A stretch of DNA of 17,192 nucleotides from Gammaproteobacteria bacterium (GTDB lineage Bacteria; Pseudomonadota; Gammaproteobacteria; Pseudomonadales; Pseudomonadaceae), in assembly GCA_012735335.1 (NCBI GenBank), contig JAAYHO010000193.1, forward strand, positions 1 through 17,192, in the 5' to 3' direction. The notes under the pieces are model-generated. The model saw only the letters and a program-made list of their open reading frames with translations, was not told the origin of the DNA and made no database searches. Positions 7,598-15,095 of this stretch are shown piece after piece; position 1 is the first letter of the stretch, and each line of letters begins with the position of its first letter. The translations under genes and the position numbers were made by a program.

Positions 7598-9766
7598 TCA
7601 GGGTTCCACTACTTGCACTACCGGAATCAGCTGGTCATCCGGCTGTTTCTTGCCACGAGTCTTGCGCTTGTTCTTCAGAATCAGCGGAGGACACTTGTTT
7701 TCGTTGTGATAGGTCATCTGACAATCGAGGCAGTAGTGGCACTCGTTGTGGTTGATATGCCCATCGGGATGAATGGCCTGAATCTCGCATTCCTTGGCGC
7801 ACAGCTGGCAGGGATTGCCACATTCCTTGCGCCGCTTGAGCCAGTCGAACAGGCGCACCCGGCTGGATACCGACAGCGCGGCACCGAGCGGGCACATGTA
7901 GCGGCAGAACACCTTGCGGGTGAAGATGTTCACCACCAGCAGAATCACCGCATACAGCACGAACCACCACTGGCGATCGAACTTGAGCATGATCGCGGTC
8001 TTGAACGGCTCTACCTCGGCGGCCTTCTCGGCCATCATCATCGACTCCGGCGAGATGCCGAACAGCACCAGCAGAATGATGTACTTGATTGCCCACAGCC
8101 GCTCGTGCACGGCGAAGGGCAGCTCGTACTGGGGAATCTTGATCTTGCGGGCGATCTCGTTGATCAGCTCCTGCAGGGCACCGAAGGGGCACAGCCAGCC
8201 GCAGAACACACCGCGGCCCCACAGCAGGATACTGGCAGCGGTAAAGGTCCAGAGGATGAAGATCACCGGGTCACTGAGGAACAGCTCCCAGCGGAACTCG
8301 GTCACCAGCGCATGGACAAAGGTCAGCACGTTGACGATCGACAACTGCCCCAGGGCGTACCAACCGATGAACACCACGGTGAAAGTCAGGTAGCCATGGC
8401 GCAGCCAGCGCAGGAAGTTCGGGTGCCGGGCAAAGTTGTCCTGGAAGAACAGGATGATGGTCAGCAGCAGCAGCGCCGCCAGGATCACCCCGACCTGGAA
8501 GCTCTTCTGGTACCAGATATTCACCCACATCGGCCGGTTGGCTTCCTCGATCGCCTGCAGCTCCGCGGCGGTCAGCTCCGGACGTTCGATGTACTCTTCA
8601 AGGGTTTCATAGGGCAGCTCGAAGCTGACGAAGATACTGTCCACCGGGCCGGTCTGGCGGCGCACCAGCAGCTCCAGTGTCCAGGGCGTACCGGGGTCGA
8701 ACTGAGCATCCTCACGCAGGATGAAAATGGCCATTTCCTGGAAGCGCGGCGCCCCTTCGGACATCACGTCATACAGGCGGATATGGTCGAGGTCGCGGAA
8801 GCTGTGGATATTGCCGAACTGGCGGATCTGCACCCGGTCGAAGATGCCGCCGCGCACGTAGCCCGAGCCCTTGAACGAGTACTGACCACTGCCGAGCACG
8901 GCAAAGGCATGTTCGCCGGGCTTGAGGTCTTCCATCAGAAAGCGGTACTGGTTATCGCCCAGCACGCTGCGACCCACGGTGGGTACGTTCAGGTAGGTGG
9001 TGTACAGGTCGATGAAGGTCTCGTCGGCCTGATCCGCTGGCGCTTCATCGATACCCTCGGCCTCGGTGCCCTTGAAGGCCTGGTTGGTATCGGCGTTGGT
9101 CAGCAGCAGGCGGCGGATCGAACCTTCACCCAGTAATTCGGACCAGCCCGCTTCGCGGTAGACATCCTCACGCACCGTGGAAGGACGGCTGCGGGCGGTA
9201 ATGTTGCTCTGTACCAGTCCCAGTGAGGCTCCCACTTCGTGGGCTGCGCGCATGACGATCTCGTTGATCACCATGACCGTCACGGTGGCCCCGGACACCG
9301 CATCCACGGTAATGGCGTTGGGGTCTTTCGAGCGACCGACCACCACCCGCTGATCGGCCCTGATACCGGCGTACTTGGCGTTGAACTCGTGCAGCCGCTC
9401 CTCGGGAATGCCGATCAGCAGGATGGGTTCATGGTGCTCCAGTACATAGGCGTCCTGGATCACACCTTCGGTATCCATCAGGATCAGCATGTTCACCGGC
9501 TTGCCGGAGTACGCGGGGATATTGATGACATCGATGCTTTCAAAGGCATAACCGAAAACCGTGCCCACACCATTGGCCAGCGTGCGTACCCGGTACTCTC
9601 CTTCAGGCTCGGAGATATGGGTGGCTTCCGGAAAGAACAGCTCTATGCGCTGATCGATGAGTGACTGGTCGGCGGCGAATGCCGGAGCCAGAGACAGGGT
9701 AAAGAACAACAGCACCAGGGTCAGCAGCGTTCTGCTGATAACCGAGGTAACACTCGACAACGTCAT
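7598..9766 (-). CDS. nosR: NosR, membrane flavoprotein / polyferredoxin for N2O reduction
   Basis: A protein of 722 residues from the chosen start (727 if the ATG at 9781 is used; numbering below follows the longer form). It has a signal peptide (to about 36), a periplasmic FMN-binding domain with the flavinylation motif SGAT (T166), a transmembrane region from about 428 on, two polyferredoxin signatures CGWLCP (C527, C531) and CRYMCP (C626, C630), and two 4Fe-4S motifs near the C-terminus (C654, C658, C661, C665; C681, C684, C687, C697). It is needed for nosZ expression and for electron supply to NosZ in vivo. The predicted transcription start near 9790 leaves almost no leader for the 9781 ATG. 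The 9766 ATG has GGA about 10 bases upstream, so 9766 is preferred, with modest certainty. No nosX/apbE flavin transferase is in the window, so one must be encoded elsewhere. Confidence 0.96.
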   Translation of the reverse strand: MTLSSVTSVISRTLLTLVLLFFTLSLAPAFAADQSLIDQRIELFFPEATHISEPEGEYRVRTLANGVGTVFGYAFESIDVINIPAYSGKPVNMLILMDTEGVIQDAYVLEHHEPILLIGIPEERLHEFNAKYAGIRADQRVVVGRSKDPNAITVDAVSGATVTVMVINEIVMRAAHEVGASLGLVQSNITARSRPSTVREDVYREAGWSELLGEGSIRRLLLTNADTNQAFKGTEAEGIDEAPADQADETFIDLYTTYLNVPTVGRSVLGDNQYRFLMEDLKPGEHAFAVLGSGQYSFKGSGYVRGGIFDRVQIRQFGNIHSFRDLDHIRLYDVMSEGAPRFQEMAIFILREDAQFDPGTPWTLELLVRRQTGPVDSIFVSFELPYETLEEYIERPELTAAELQAIEEANRPMWVNIWYQKSFQVGVILAALLLLTIILFFQDNFARHPNFLRWLRHGYLTFTVVFIGWYALGQLSIVNVLTFVHALVTEFRWELFLSDPVIFILWTFTAASILLWGRGVFCGWLCPFGALQELINEIARKIKIPQYELPFAVHERLWAIKYIILLVLFGISPESMMMAEKAAEVEPFKTAIMLKFDRQWWFVLYAVILLVVNIFTRKVFCRYMCPLGAALSVSSRVRLFDWLKRRKECGNPCQLCAKECEIQAIHPDGHINHNECHYCLDCQMTYHNENKCPPLILKNKRKTRGKKQPDDQLIPVVQVVEP

Positions 9767-9796
9767 GGCAAGGCATTCCATATCAGGGCTATTTTC

Positions 9797-9839
9797 ATTT
9801 TAGTATCTTCCTGCGCTCTCAAGACTTGGTCAGTATCAA
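9797..9839 (-). promoter_or_regulatory. FNR/ANR/DNR-type promoter of nosR
   Basis: On the minus strand TTGATactgACCAA (9839-9826) matches the FNR-family consensus TTGAT-N4-ATCAA at 9 of 10 positions. TAAAAT (9802-9797) is a 5-of-6 match to the -10 hexamer. With that -10 the transcript would start near 9790 and the box would be centred at about -42, the class II position expected at -41.5. This predicts activation by an FNR-family regulator (ANR for low oxygen, or DNR for NO). The regulator gene is not in the window. Confidence 0.75.
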
Positions 9840-9864
9840 AGATATGTCAACCGAGAAGAGCAAC

Positions 9865-11445
9865 TTACTCGGGCATCCTGCCCTGGCGATCCGGGCGGCG
9901 CGGGCTGGTCAGCCCAAGCCGTCGGGTCAGCCGGTGCAGGTTGCCCCGGTCAATCTGCAGAGCCCGGGCGGTGGCGGACAGATTGCCCTGGTGGCGCTGC
10001 AGCAGAGTGGCAATCAACTGGCGCTGGTATTGATCCACCGCCTCACGCAGACCGCAGCCTGGCAGCATCTGGTTCTCGGCTTCGGCCTGCGCAGTTACCG
10101 CCAGATCGCTGCTCAACCCCAGGTCGGCGGCGGTCAGCTGCAGCAGGGTGGTTGACCGGTCGCGACTGCTGGCGCGCAGCAGGGCGCGGCTGAGCAGGTG
10201 TTCCAGTTCGCGCACATTGCCTGGCCAGTCATGGGCCAGCAGCGCCTGCCGGGCATCTTCGCTCAGGCTGGTGCGGCGCACCTGCAGGCGGGTGCGGTTC
10301 TGCTCCAGAAAGTAACCGGCCAGCAGCAGGACATCGCGTTCGCGTTCACGCAGCGGCGGCACCCGTAACGGATAGGCGCCCAGCCGGTGATAGAGGTCGG
10401 CACGGAAACGTCCTTCGCGCACGGCGCTGGCCAGATCGCGGTTGGTCGCGGCGATGATGCGTACATCCACATGGTGGTCACGATCCGAGCCGAGGCGCTG
10501 GATCTGGCCGCTCTGCAAGGCCCGCAACAGCTTGGCCTGCACCGACAGCGGCAGCTCGCCGACCTCATCCAGAAACAGCGTGCCGCCATCGGCCAGCTCG
10601 AACTTGCCGGCCCGGGCGGCGCTGGCCCCGGAGAAGGCGCCGCGCACATGACCGAACAGCTCGCTTTCCACCAGCGACTCGGGCAGGGCGGCGCAGTTGA
10701 TGCTGATCAGCGGCTGATCACAGCGATCGGATTGACGGTGCACGGCCCGGGCTACCAGCTCCTTGCCGGTACCGGTTTCCCCCTGGATCAGCACGGTCAG
10801 CGGACTGCGCGCGACCAGGGCGATTTCCTCCAGCAGGTGGCGGTGGCTGCTGCTCTGGCCGATCAGCTCCGGCGGTGGCAGTTGATCAGCCACCTGCCGC
10901 CAGGTCTCCGCCAGCAGCCGCTCGCGCTCGGCACGCAGGGTCAGGTGTTGCAGCCGGTCGCTGGCCTTTACCGTGGCGGCGGCCAGATGACTGAAGGCCT
11001 CCAGGGTATCCAGATTGATACGTCCGAAGCGCGCCGGGTTCAGCGCATCCAGCGTCAATATGCCCCAGGGGCGATCATCGATATACAGCGGACAGCCGAG
11101 ACAGTCGTGCACCCGCAGCGGGTCGTCGGTGCCGGCAATCAGGCCATCGTAGGGATCGGGCAGGTCGCAGTCGGCGGCAAAGCGGGTGGCGCGGCGCTGG
11201 GCGAGAATATGTTGCAGGCGCGGATGTTCATCCAGACGAAAGCGCCGCCCCAGGGTATCGGGGCTCAGGCCCAGTACCGCCACCGGTACCAGCCGGTCAC
11301 CGTCCAGCCGCAGCAGCGCCAGCGCATCGCAGGGCAGGCAGCGCTGCAGCGTCTGCAGCAGGCGCTGGTAGCGCTCCGCCTGGGGCAGATCCCGGCTCAG
11401 ATCATCGAGCAGCGGCAGCAAAGCGGTGAGGGGGTCGGGTGTCAT
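9865..11445 (-). CDS. norR: NorR-type NO-responsive sigma-54 transcription activator
   Basis: A 526-residue bacterial enhancer-binding protein. The N-terminal GAF domain keeps residues equivalent to the E. coli NorR iron site: R76, D100, H113, C115 and D133 (my own alignment from memory). This is the mononuclear iron that binds NO. The AAA+ domain (about 192-425) has Walker A GETGTGKE (222-229), the sigma-54 contact loop GAFSGA (269-274, usually GAFTGA), Walker B TLFLDE (289-294) and the Arg-finger region FRADLYHRL. A C-terminal Fis-type HTH follows (about 485-510). NorR proteins switch on NO-detoxifying genes such as norVW, fhp/hmp or norCB. None of these lies here; the next gene in the same direction is nosR, 98 bases on. 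The ATG at 11445 fits the length of the family, but its ribosome site is weak. Confidence 0.9.
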   Translation of the reverse strand: MTPDPLTALLPLLDDLSRDLPQAERYQRLLQTLQRCLPCDALALLRLDGDRLVPVAVLGLSPDTLGRRFRLDEHPRLQHILAQRRATRFAADCDLPDPYDGLIAGTDDPLRVHDCLGCPLYIDDRPWGILTLDALNPARFGRINLDTLEAFSHLAAATVKASDRLQHLTLRAERERLLAETWRQVADQLPPPELIGQSSSHRHLLEEIALVARSPLTVLIQGETGTGKELVARAVHRQSDRCDQPLISINCAALPESLVESELFGHVRGAFSGASAARAGKFELADGGTLFLDEVGELPLSVQAKLLRALQSGQIQRLGSDRDHHVDVRIIAATNRDLASAVREGRFRADLYHRLGAYPLRVPPLRERERDVLLLAGYFLEQNRTRLQVRRTSLSEDARQALLAHDWPGNVRELEHLLSRALLRASSRDRSTTLLQLTAADLGLSSDLAVTAQAEAENQMLPGCGLREAVDQYQRQLIATLLQRHQGNLSATARALQIDRGNLHRLTRRLGLTSPRRPDRQGRMPE

Positions 11446-11608
11446 GTGTCGTCTGTTTCACATCAGCTGGGTGTTTTAACCCGGTCATGGGTTGTAAATG
11501 TGACGACTTCTGTTCGGCAAGTCCTTGATTCAAGTCAAGTCCAGAACTGGCACGCTTCGTGAACTGCCTTTGGGCACAATCATTTATCGAGTATGGGGGA
11601 GGTACTGT
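11446..11608. promoter_or_regulatory. Divergent norR / glycine-zipper intergenic region
   Basis: A 163-base region holding the promoters of both genes. It contains an FNR-type box (listed separately), a small inverted repeat AACCC-N6-GGGTT (11478-11493), and two GT-N7-AC elements (11451-11461 and 11494-11504) of the kind NorR recognises. About 0.6 of the latter would be expected by chance, so they are weak evidence. TGGCAC at 11548 resembles a sigma-54 -24 element, but the matching -12 GC is absent. A GGAGG at about 11598 serves the plus-strand gene. Confidence 0.5.
11525..11538. promoter_or_regulatory. FNR/ANR/DNR-type box between norR and the glycine-zipper gene
   Basis: TTGATtcaaGTCAA matches the FNR-family consensus at 9 of 10 positions. 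The centre is 77 bases before the plus-strand ATG and 86 bases before the norR ATG, so it could serve either gene. Neither side has a strong -10 at the ideal distance; CACAAT at 11575-11580 (plus) and CACATT at 11502-11497 (minus) are the best seen. It lies inside the near-palindrome CTTGATTCAAG, so another dimeric regulator is possible. Confidence 0.5.
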
Positions 11609-11965
11609 ATGAAACACATGACAATGGGTGCGGTGATCCTGCTGAGCGGACTGCTGAGTCACGGGGTCATGGCCGACGAGGTGGTGGCGCAGGCTGCCGA
11701 TACCACCGCTGGGGCAGGACTGGGTGTCAGCACCGGGCTGATGGTTGGCGGAGCCGCCGGTGGCCCGCTGGGGGCGCTGGTTGGCGCCGGGGTGGGGCTG
11801 TTTGCCGGCAAGTTCGTGCAGCAGGCCAGTGGACTGGAGGAGCGGGCCTACCAGGTACGCAGTGAAGAGGGCGAGATCAGCCAGGTGCGCTCACCCAGGG
11901 CCGAATTCAGCATCGGCCAGCAGGTCGAGCGTCGGGGCAATCGCCTGTATGCGCTGGAGCATTGA
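11609..11965 (+). CDS. Exported glycine-zipper (2TM) protein, function unknown
   Basis: A 118-residue protein. Residues 1-22 form a signal peptide ending VMA before DEVV. There is no lipobox. Residues about 35-67 are Gly/Ala-rich (LGVSTGLMVGGAAGGPLGAL and on), the glycine-zipper pattern of SlyB/OmpA-associated two-helix proteins, which sit in or near the outer membrane. The C-terminal 45 residues are polar and include SIGQQVERRGNRLYAL, similar to the short beta module in SlyB-type proteins. GGAGG precedes the ATG at a spacing of 6. The frame is open back to 11525 but only the 11609 start gives a signal peptide. It is divergent from norR and ends at a hairpin shared with the efflux operon. The family often answers envelope stress, but this is not shown here. 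Confidence 0.8.
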   Translation: MKHMTMGAVILLSGLLSHGVMADEVVAQAADTTAGAGLGVSTGLMVGGAAGGPLGALVGAGVGLFAGKFVQQASGLEERAYQVRSEEGEISQVRSPRAEFSIGQQVERRGNRLYALEH

Positions 11966-11982
11966 GCGATGTCATGTCGCAG

Positions 11983-12013
11983 GCAGATGGGCGCCCGGTC
12001 GGCGCCCATCTGC
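11983..12013. terminator. Bidirectional terminator between glycine-zipper gene and RND operon
   Basis: GCAGATGGGCGCC (11983-11995) and GGCGCCCATCTGC (12001-12013) form a perfect 13-base-pair stem with a 5-base loop, placed between two convergent genes (stops at 11965 and 12015). The plus side is followed only by TT, so termination may depend on stem strength or Rho. Location and symmetry make a shared terminator likely. Confidence 0.75.
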
Positions 12014-12014
12014 T

Positions 12015-15000
12015 TCATGGGCTCGGTGGTTCCTCGCGCACCCGGAACCAGGCGGCATACAGGGCAGGCAGGAACAACAGGGTCAGCACCGTGGCCACCG
12101 TCAGTCCACCCATGATGGCTACCGCCATGGGGCCGAAGAACACGCTGCGCGACAGTGGAATCATCGCCAGAATGGCCGCCAGGGCAGTCAGCACAATGGG
12201 CCGGAAGCGCCGCACCGTGGCCTCGATGACCGCCGTCCAGCGGTCGTGGCCAGCAGCGATATCCTTTTCTATCTGATCCACCAGAATCACCGAGTTGCGC
12301 ATGATCATGCCGGACAGGGCGATAGTGCCGAGCATGGCGACAAAGCCGAAGGGCTCGCGGAACACCAGCAGGAACAGGGTCACCCCGATCAGCCCCAGCG
12401 GTGCGGTAAGAAACACCATGATCGAGCGGGAGAAACTGCGCAGCTGCACCATCAGCAGGGTCATGATCACCAGCCCGAGCAGCGGCAGGCCCTGGATGAT
12501 CGACTGCTGCCCCCGGCTGGAGTCCTCCATGGTGCCGCCGATTTCGAAGCGGTAGCCACTGGGCAGCTCATCGCGGAGCGTCTGCAGGCTGGGCAGTATC
12601 TGCTGCAACAGGCTGGCCGGTTGCTCGGCGCCGGGAATATCCGCCAGCACGGTCACCGTCGGCAACCGGTCGCGGCGCCAGATGACCCCTTCCTCGAAGC
12701 CGTATTCCAGGGTCGCCACCTGCTCCAGGGCAACGCTGCGGCCATTGCCCACCGGGATCGCCAGACTGGGCAACTGCTGCAGCTGCTCGCGCTCGGCGGT
12801 GGTGCCGCGCAGCAGGATCTCGATCAGTTCATCGCCTTCGCGGAACAGGCTGACCGGGCTGCCGGTCAGCTGGCTGGCGAGAAAACGCGAGACATCGCCG
12901 GTGCTCAGCCCCAGCGCCCGGGCCCGTTCCTGATCGATATTCAGGTAGACGATCTTGCTCGGCTCCTGCCAGTTGAGGTGCACGTTGTTCACCGCCGGGT
13001 TGGCCCGCACCCGCTCGGCCATCTGCCGGGCGATACGGCGTACCTCATCGATATGCTCGCCGGACACGCGGAACTGGATCGGATAACCCACCGGCGGCCC
13101 GTTCTCCAGTCGCGATACCCGTCCGCGCAGCTCGGGGAACTCGCGGTCCAGCAGCGCCATCAGCCAGCTGCGTACCTCCTCCCGGTCGGCGATCGAGTTG
13201 GCCTTGACCACGATCTGACTGAAACGGGTAGCAGGCAGCTGCTGATCCAGCGGCAGATAGAAGCGCGGCGAGCCGGTACCGATATAGGTGACGAAGTTGT
13301 CGATGCCGGGGTGGTCGCGCAGGCGCTGTTCCAGGCGCAGGGCCTGGGTCTCGGTGGCCTGCAGCGATGAGCCCTCGGCCAGGGTCAGGTCGACCATCAG
13401 CTCCAGCCGTCCGGAGGGCGGGAAGAACTGCTGGGGTACCAGCCGGAAAGCCACCACCGAACTGACAAACAGTGCCAGGGTCAACAGCAGCACCAGCCAG
13501 CGGTGCTGTACACACCAGCGCACCGTGCCGCGCACCCGCTGGTAGAAGCGGGTGGCATAAGGGTCATGTTCGTCGGGGCTGGTGCCATGCTTTTTGGCGT
13601 GCAGGGCGGCCATATCCGGCAGCAGCTTGAAGCCCAGCCAGGGCACGAAGACCACCGCGGCAATCCAGGACACCAGCAGGGCGATGGTCACCACCTGGAA
13701 GATCGCCCGGGTGTATTCGCCCACCGCCGAGGAGGCGGTGGCAATCGGCAGAAAGCCCGCCGCCGTGATCAGGGTACCGGTGAGCATCGGAAAGGCGGTG
13801 CTGGTCCAGGCGAAGCTGGCGGCCTTGAGGCGATCCAGTCCCTGCTCCATCTTGATCGCCATCATCTCCACCGCAATGATCGCATCGTCGACCATCAGCC
13901 CCAGCGCCAGAACCAATGCGCCGAGGGAGATCTTGTGCAGACCGATATCGAAGTAGTTCATCACCGTGAAGGTCATGGCCAGCACCAGTGGGATCGACAG
14001 CGCCACCACCAGCCCGGTGCGCAGGCCGAGGGAGAACAGGCACACCACCAGTACGATGGCCACCGCCTCGGCCAGCACCTTGACGAACTCGCCGACGCTG
14101 TCGCGTACCGCCTCGGGCTGGTCGGAGACCTTGTGCAGTTCCATGCCCAGCGGCAGGGTCCGGGCCAGGCGCTGGAACTCCTGCTCCAGGGTATCGCCGA
14201 GCTTGAGGATATCGCCGCCGGGCTTCATGGATACCGCCAGCCCCAGCGCGTTCTGCTCCATGAAGCGCATGCGTGGTGCCATGGGATCGTTGAAACCACG
14301 GTAGACGCTGGCGATATCGCCAATGTGGAAGGTGCGATCACCGACCCGGATGGGGAACCGGCGGATCTGCTCGACGCTCTCGAACTGGCCGGATACCCGC
14401 AGCCGCACCCGCTCATCCGGGGTCTCGAAGAAGCCCGCCTCACGCAGGCTGTTCTGTTCCTGCAGGGCCTGCTGCACCGCCGCCAGCGGCACCCCGAGGG
14501 TGGCCAGCCGCAGGTTGGAGATCTCGATCCAGATCTTCTCGTCCTGGACCCCGACCAGTTCGACCTTGCCCACGTCATCGATGCGCTGCAGTTGCAGCTG
14601 CAGGCGCTCGGCATAATCCTTGAGCACCGCGTAGTCGAATCCCTCGCCGGTCAGCGCGTAGATATTGCCGAAGGTGGTGCCGAACTCGTCATTGAAGAAG
14701 GGCCCGTGGATGTCCGGCGGCAGGCTGTGGCGGATATCACCGACCTTCTTGCGCAGTTGATACCAGAGTTCGGGGATTTCGCTGGCGGGCAGGTTGTCCC
14801 GGGCGACGAAGGTGATGGTCGACTCCCCCGGGCGGGAATAGGACACCACCTGCTGGTAGGCACCGGTTTCCATGACCTTCTGTTCGATGCGGTCGGATAC
14901 CTGGCGGGCCACCTCCTCGGCAGTGGCACCGGGCCAGGCGGTGCGTATCACCATGGCCTTGAAGGTGAACGGCGGGTCCTCGCTCTGACCGAGCTGGCCG

Positions 15001-15092
15001 TAGGACAGAAAACCGGCCACCGACAGCACCAGCATGAAGTACAGCACCAGCTGACGGTGGCGCAGGGCCCAGGCGGAGAGGTTGAACGCCAT
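12015..15092 (-). CDS. RND-family efflux permease (HAE1-like / TriC-like)
   Basis: A 1025-residue inner-membrane proton-driven efflux pump, the normal length for the AcrB/MexB superfamily. The first helix is at about 13-31 and is followed by a large periplasmic porter domain. The second transmembrane block (about 335-540) contains the proton-relay aspartates D402 and D403 (GLMVDDAIIAVEMM). A second periplasmic loop and a C-terminal helix block with SGMIMRNSVILVDQIE follow. The opening NLSAWALRHRQLVLY and SEDPPFTFKAMVIRTAWPGA resemble P. aeruginosa TriC-type pumps rather than MexB. The acidic pair DD rather than the heavy-metal-type signature argues for organic substrates; the substrate is not predictable. 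The start is 3 bases after the adaptor stop (TAG AGC ATG), so the two are coupled. No outer-membrane channel gene is present. Confidence 0.93.
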   Translation of the reverse strand: MAFNLSAWALRHRQLVLYFMLVLSVAGFLSYGQLGQSEDPPFTFKAMVIRTAWPGATAEEVARQVSDRIEQKVMETGAYQQVVSYSRPGESTITFVARDNLPASEIPELWYQLRKKVGDIRHSLPPDIHGPFFNDEFGTTFGNIYALTGEGFDYAVLKDYAERLQLQLQRIDDVGKVELVGVQDEKIWIEISNLRLATLGVPLAAVQQALQEQNSLREAGFFETPDERVRLRVSGQFESVEQIRRFPIRVGDRTFHIGDIASVYRGFNDPMAPRMRFMEQNALGLAVSMKPGGDILKLGDTLEQEFQRLARTLPLGMELHKVSDQPEAVRDSVGEFVKVLAEAVAIVLVVCLFSLGLRTGLVVALSIPLVLAMTFTVMNYFDIGLHKISLGALVLALGLMVDDAIIAVEMMAIKMEQGLDRLKAASFAWTSTAFPMLTGTLITAAGFLPIATASSAVGEYTRAIFQVVTIALLVSWIAAVVFVPWLGFKLLPDMAALHAKKHGTSPDEHDPYATRFYQRVRGTVRWCVQHRWLVLLLTLALFVSSVVAFRLVPQQFFPPSGRLELMVDLTLAEGSSLQATETQALRLEQRLRDHPGIDNFVTYIGTGSPRFYLPLDQQLPATRFSQIVVKANSIADREEVRSWLMALLDREFPELRGRVSRLENGPPVGYPIQFRVSGEHIDEVRRIARQMAERVRANPAVNNVHLNWQEPSKIVYLNIDQERARALGLSTGDVSRFLASQLTGSPVSLFREGDELIEILLRGTTAEREQLQQLPSLAIPVGNGRSVALEQVATLEYGFEEGVIWRRDRLPTVTVLADIPGAEQPASLLQQILPSLQTLRDELPSGYRFEIGGTMEDSSRGQQSIIQGLPLLGLVIMTLLMVQLRSFSRSIMVFLTAPLGLIGVTLFLLVFREPFGFVAMLGTIALSGMIMRNSVILVDQIEKDIAAGHDRWTAVIEATVRRFRPIVLTALAAILAMIPLSRSVFFGPMAVAIMGGLTVATVLTLLFLPALYAAWFRVREEPPSP

Positions 15093-15095
15093 GCT

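Noticed and set aside
11451..11504. Two GT-N7-AC elements as NorR binding sites
   Set aside because: The core has only four fixed bases; about 0.6 copies are expected by chance in a region this size, and the spacing does not show a regular array of three.
11548..11562. Possible sigma-54 promoter (TGGCAC-N5) before the glycine-zipper gene, which would suit NorR control
   Set aside because: The -12 element reads GTGA rather than TTGC, so the essential GC of GG-N10-GC is missing. Kept only as a remark.
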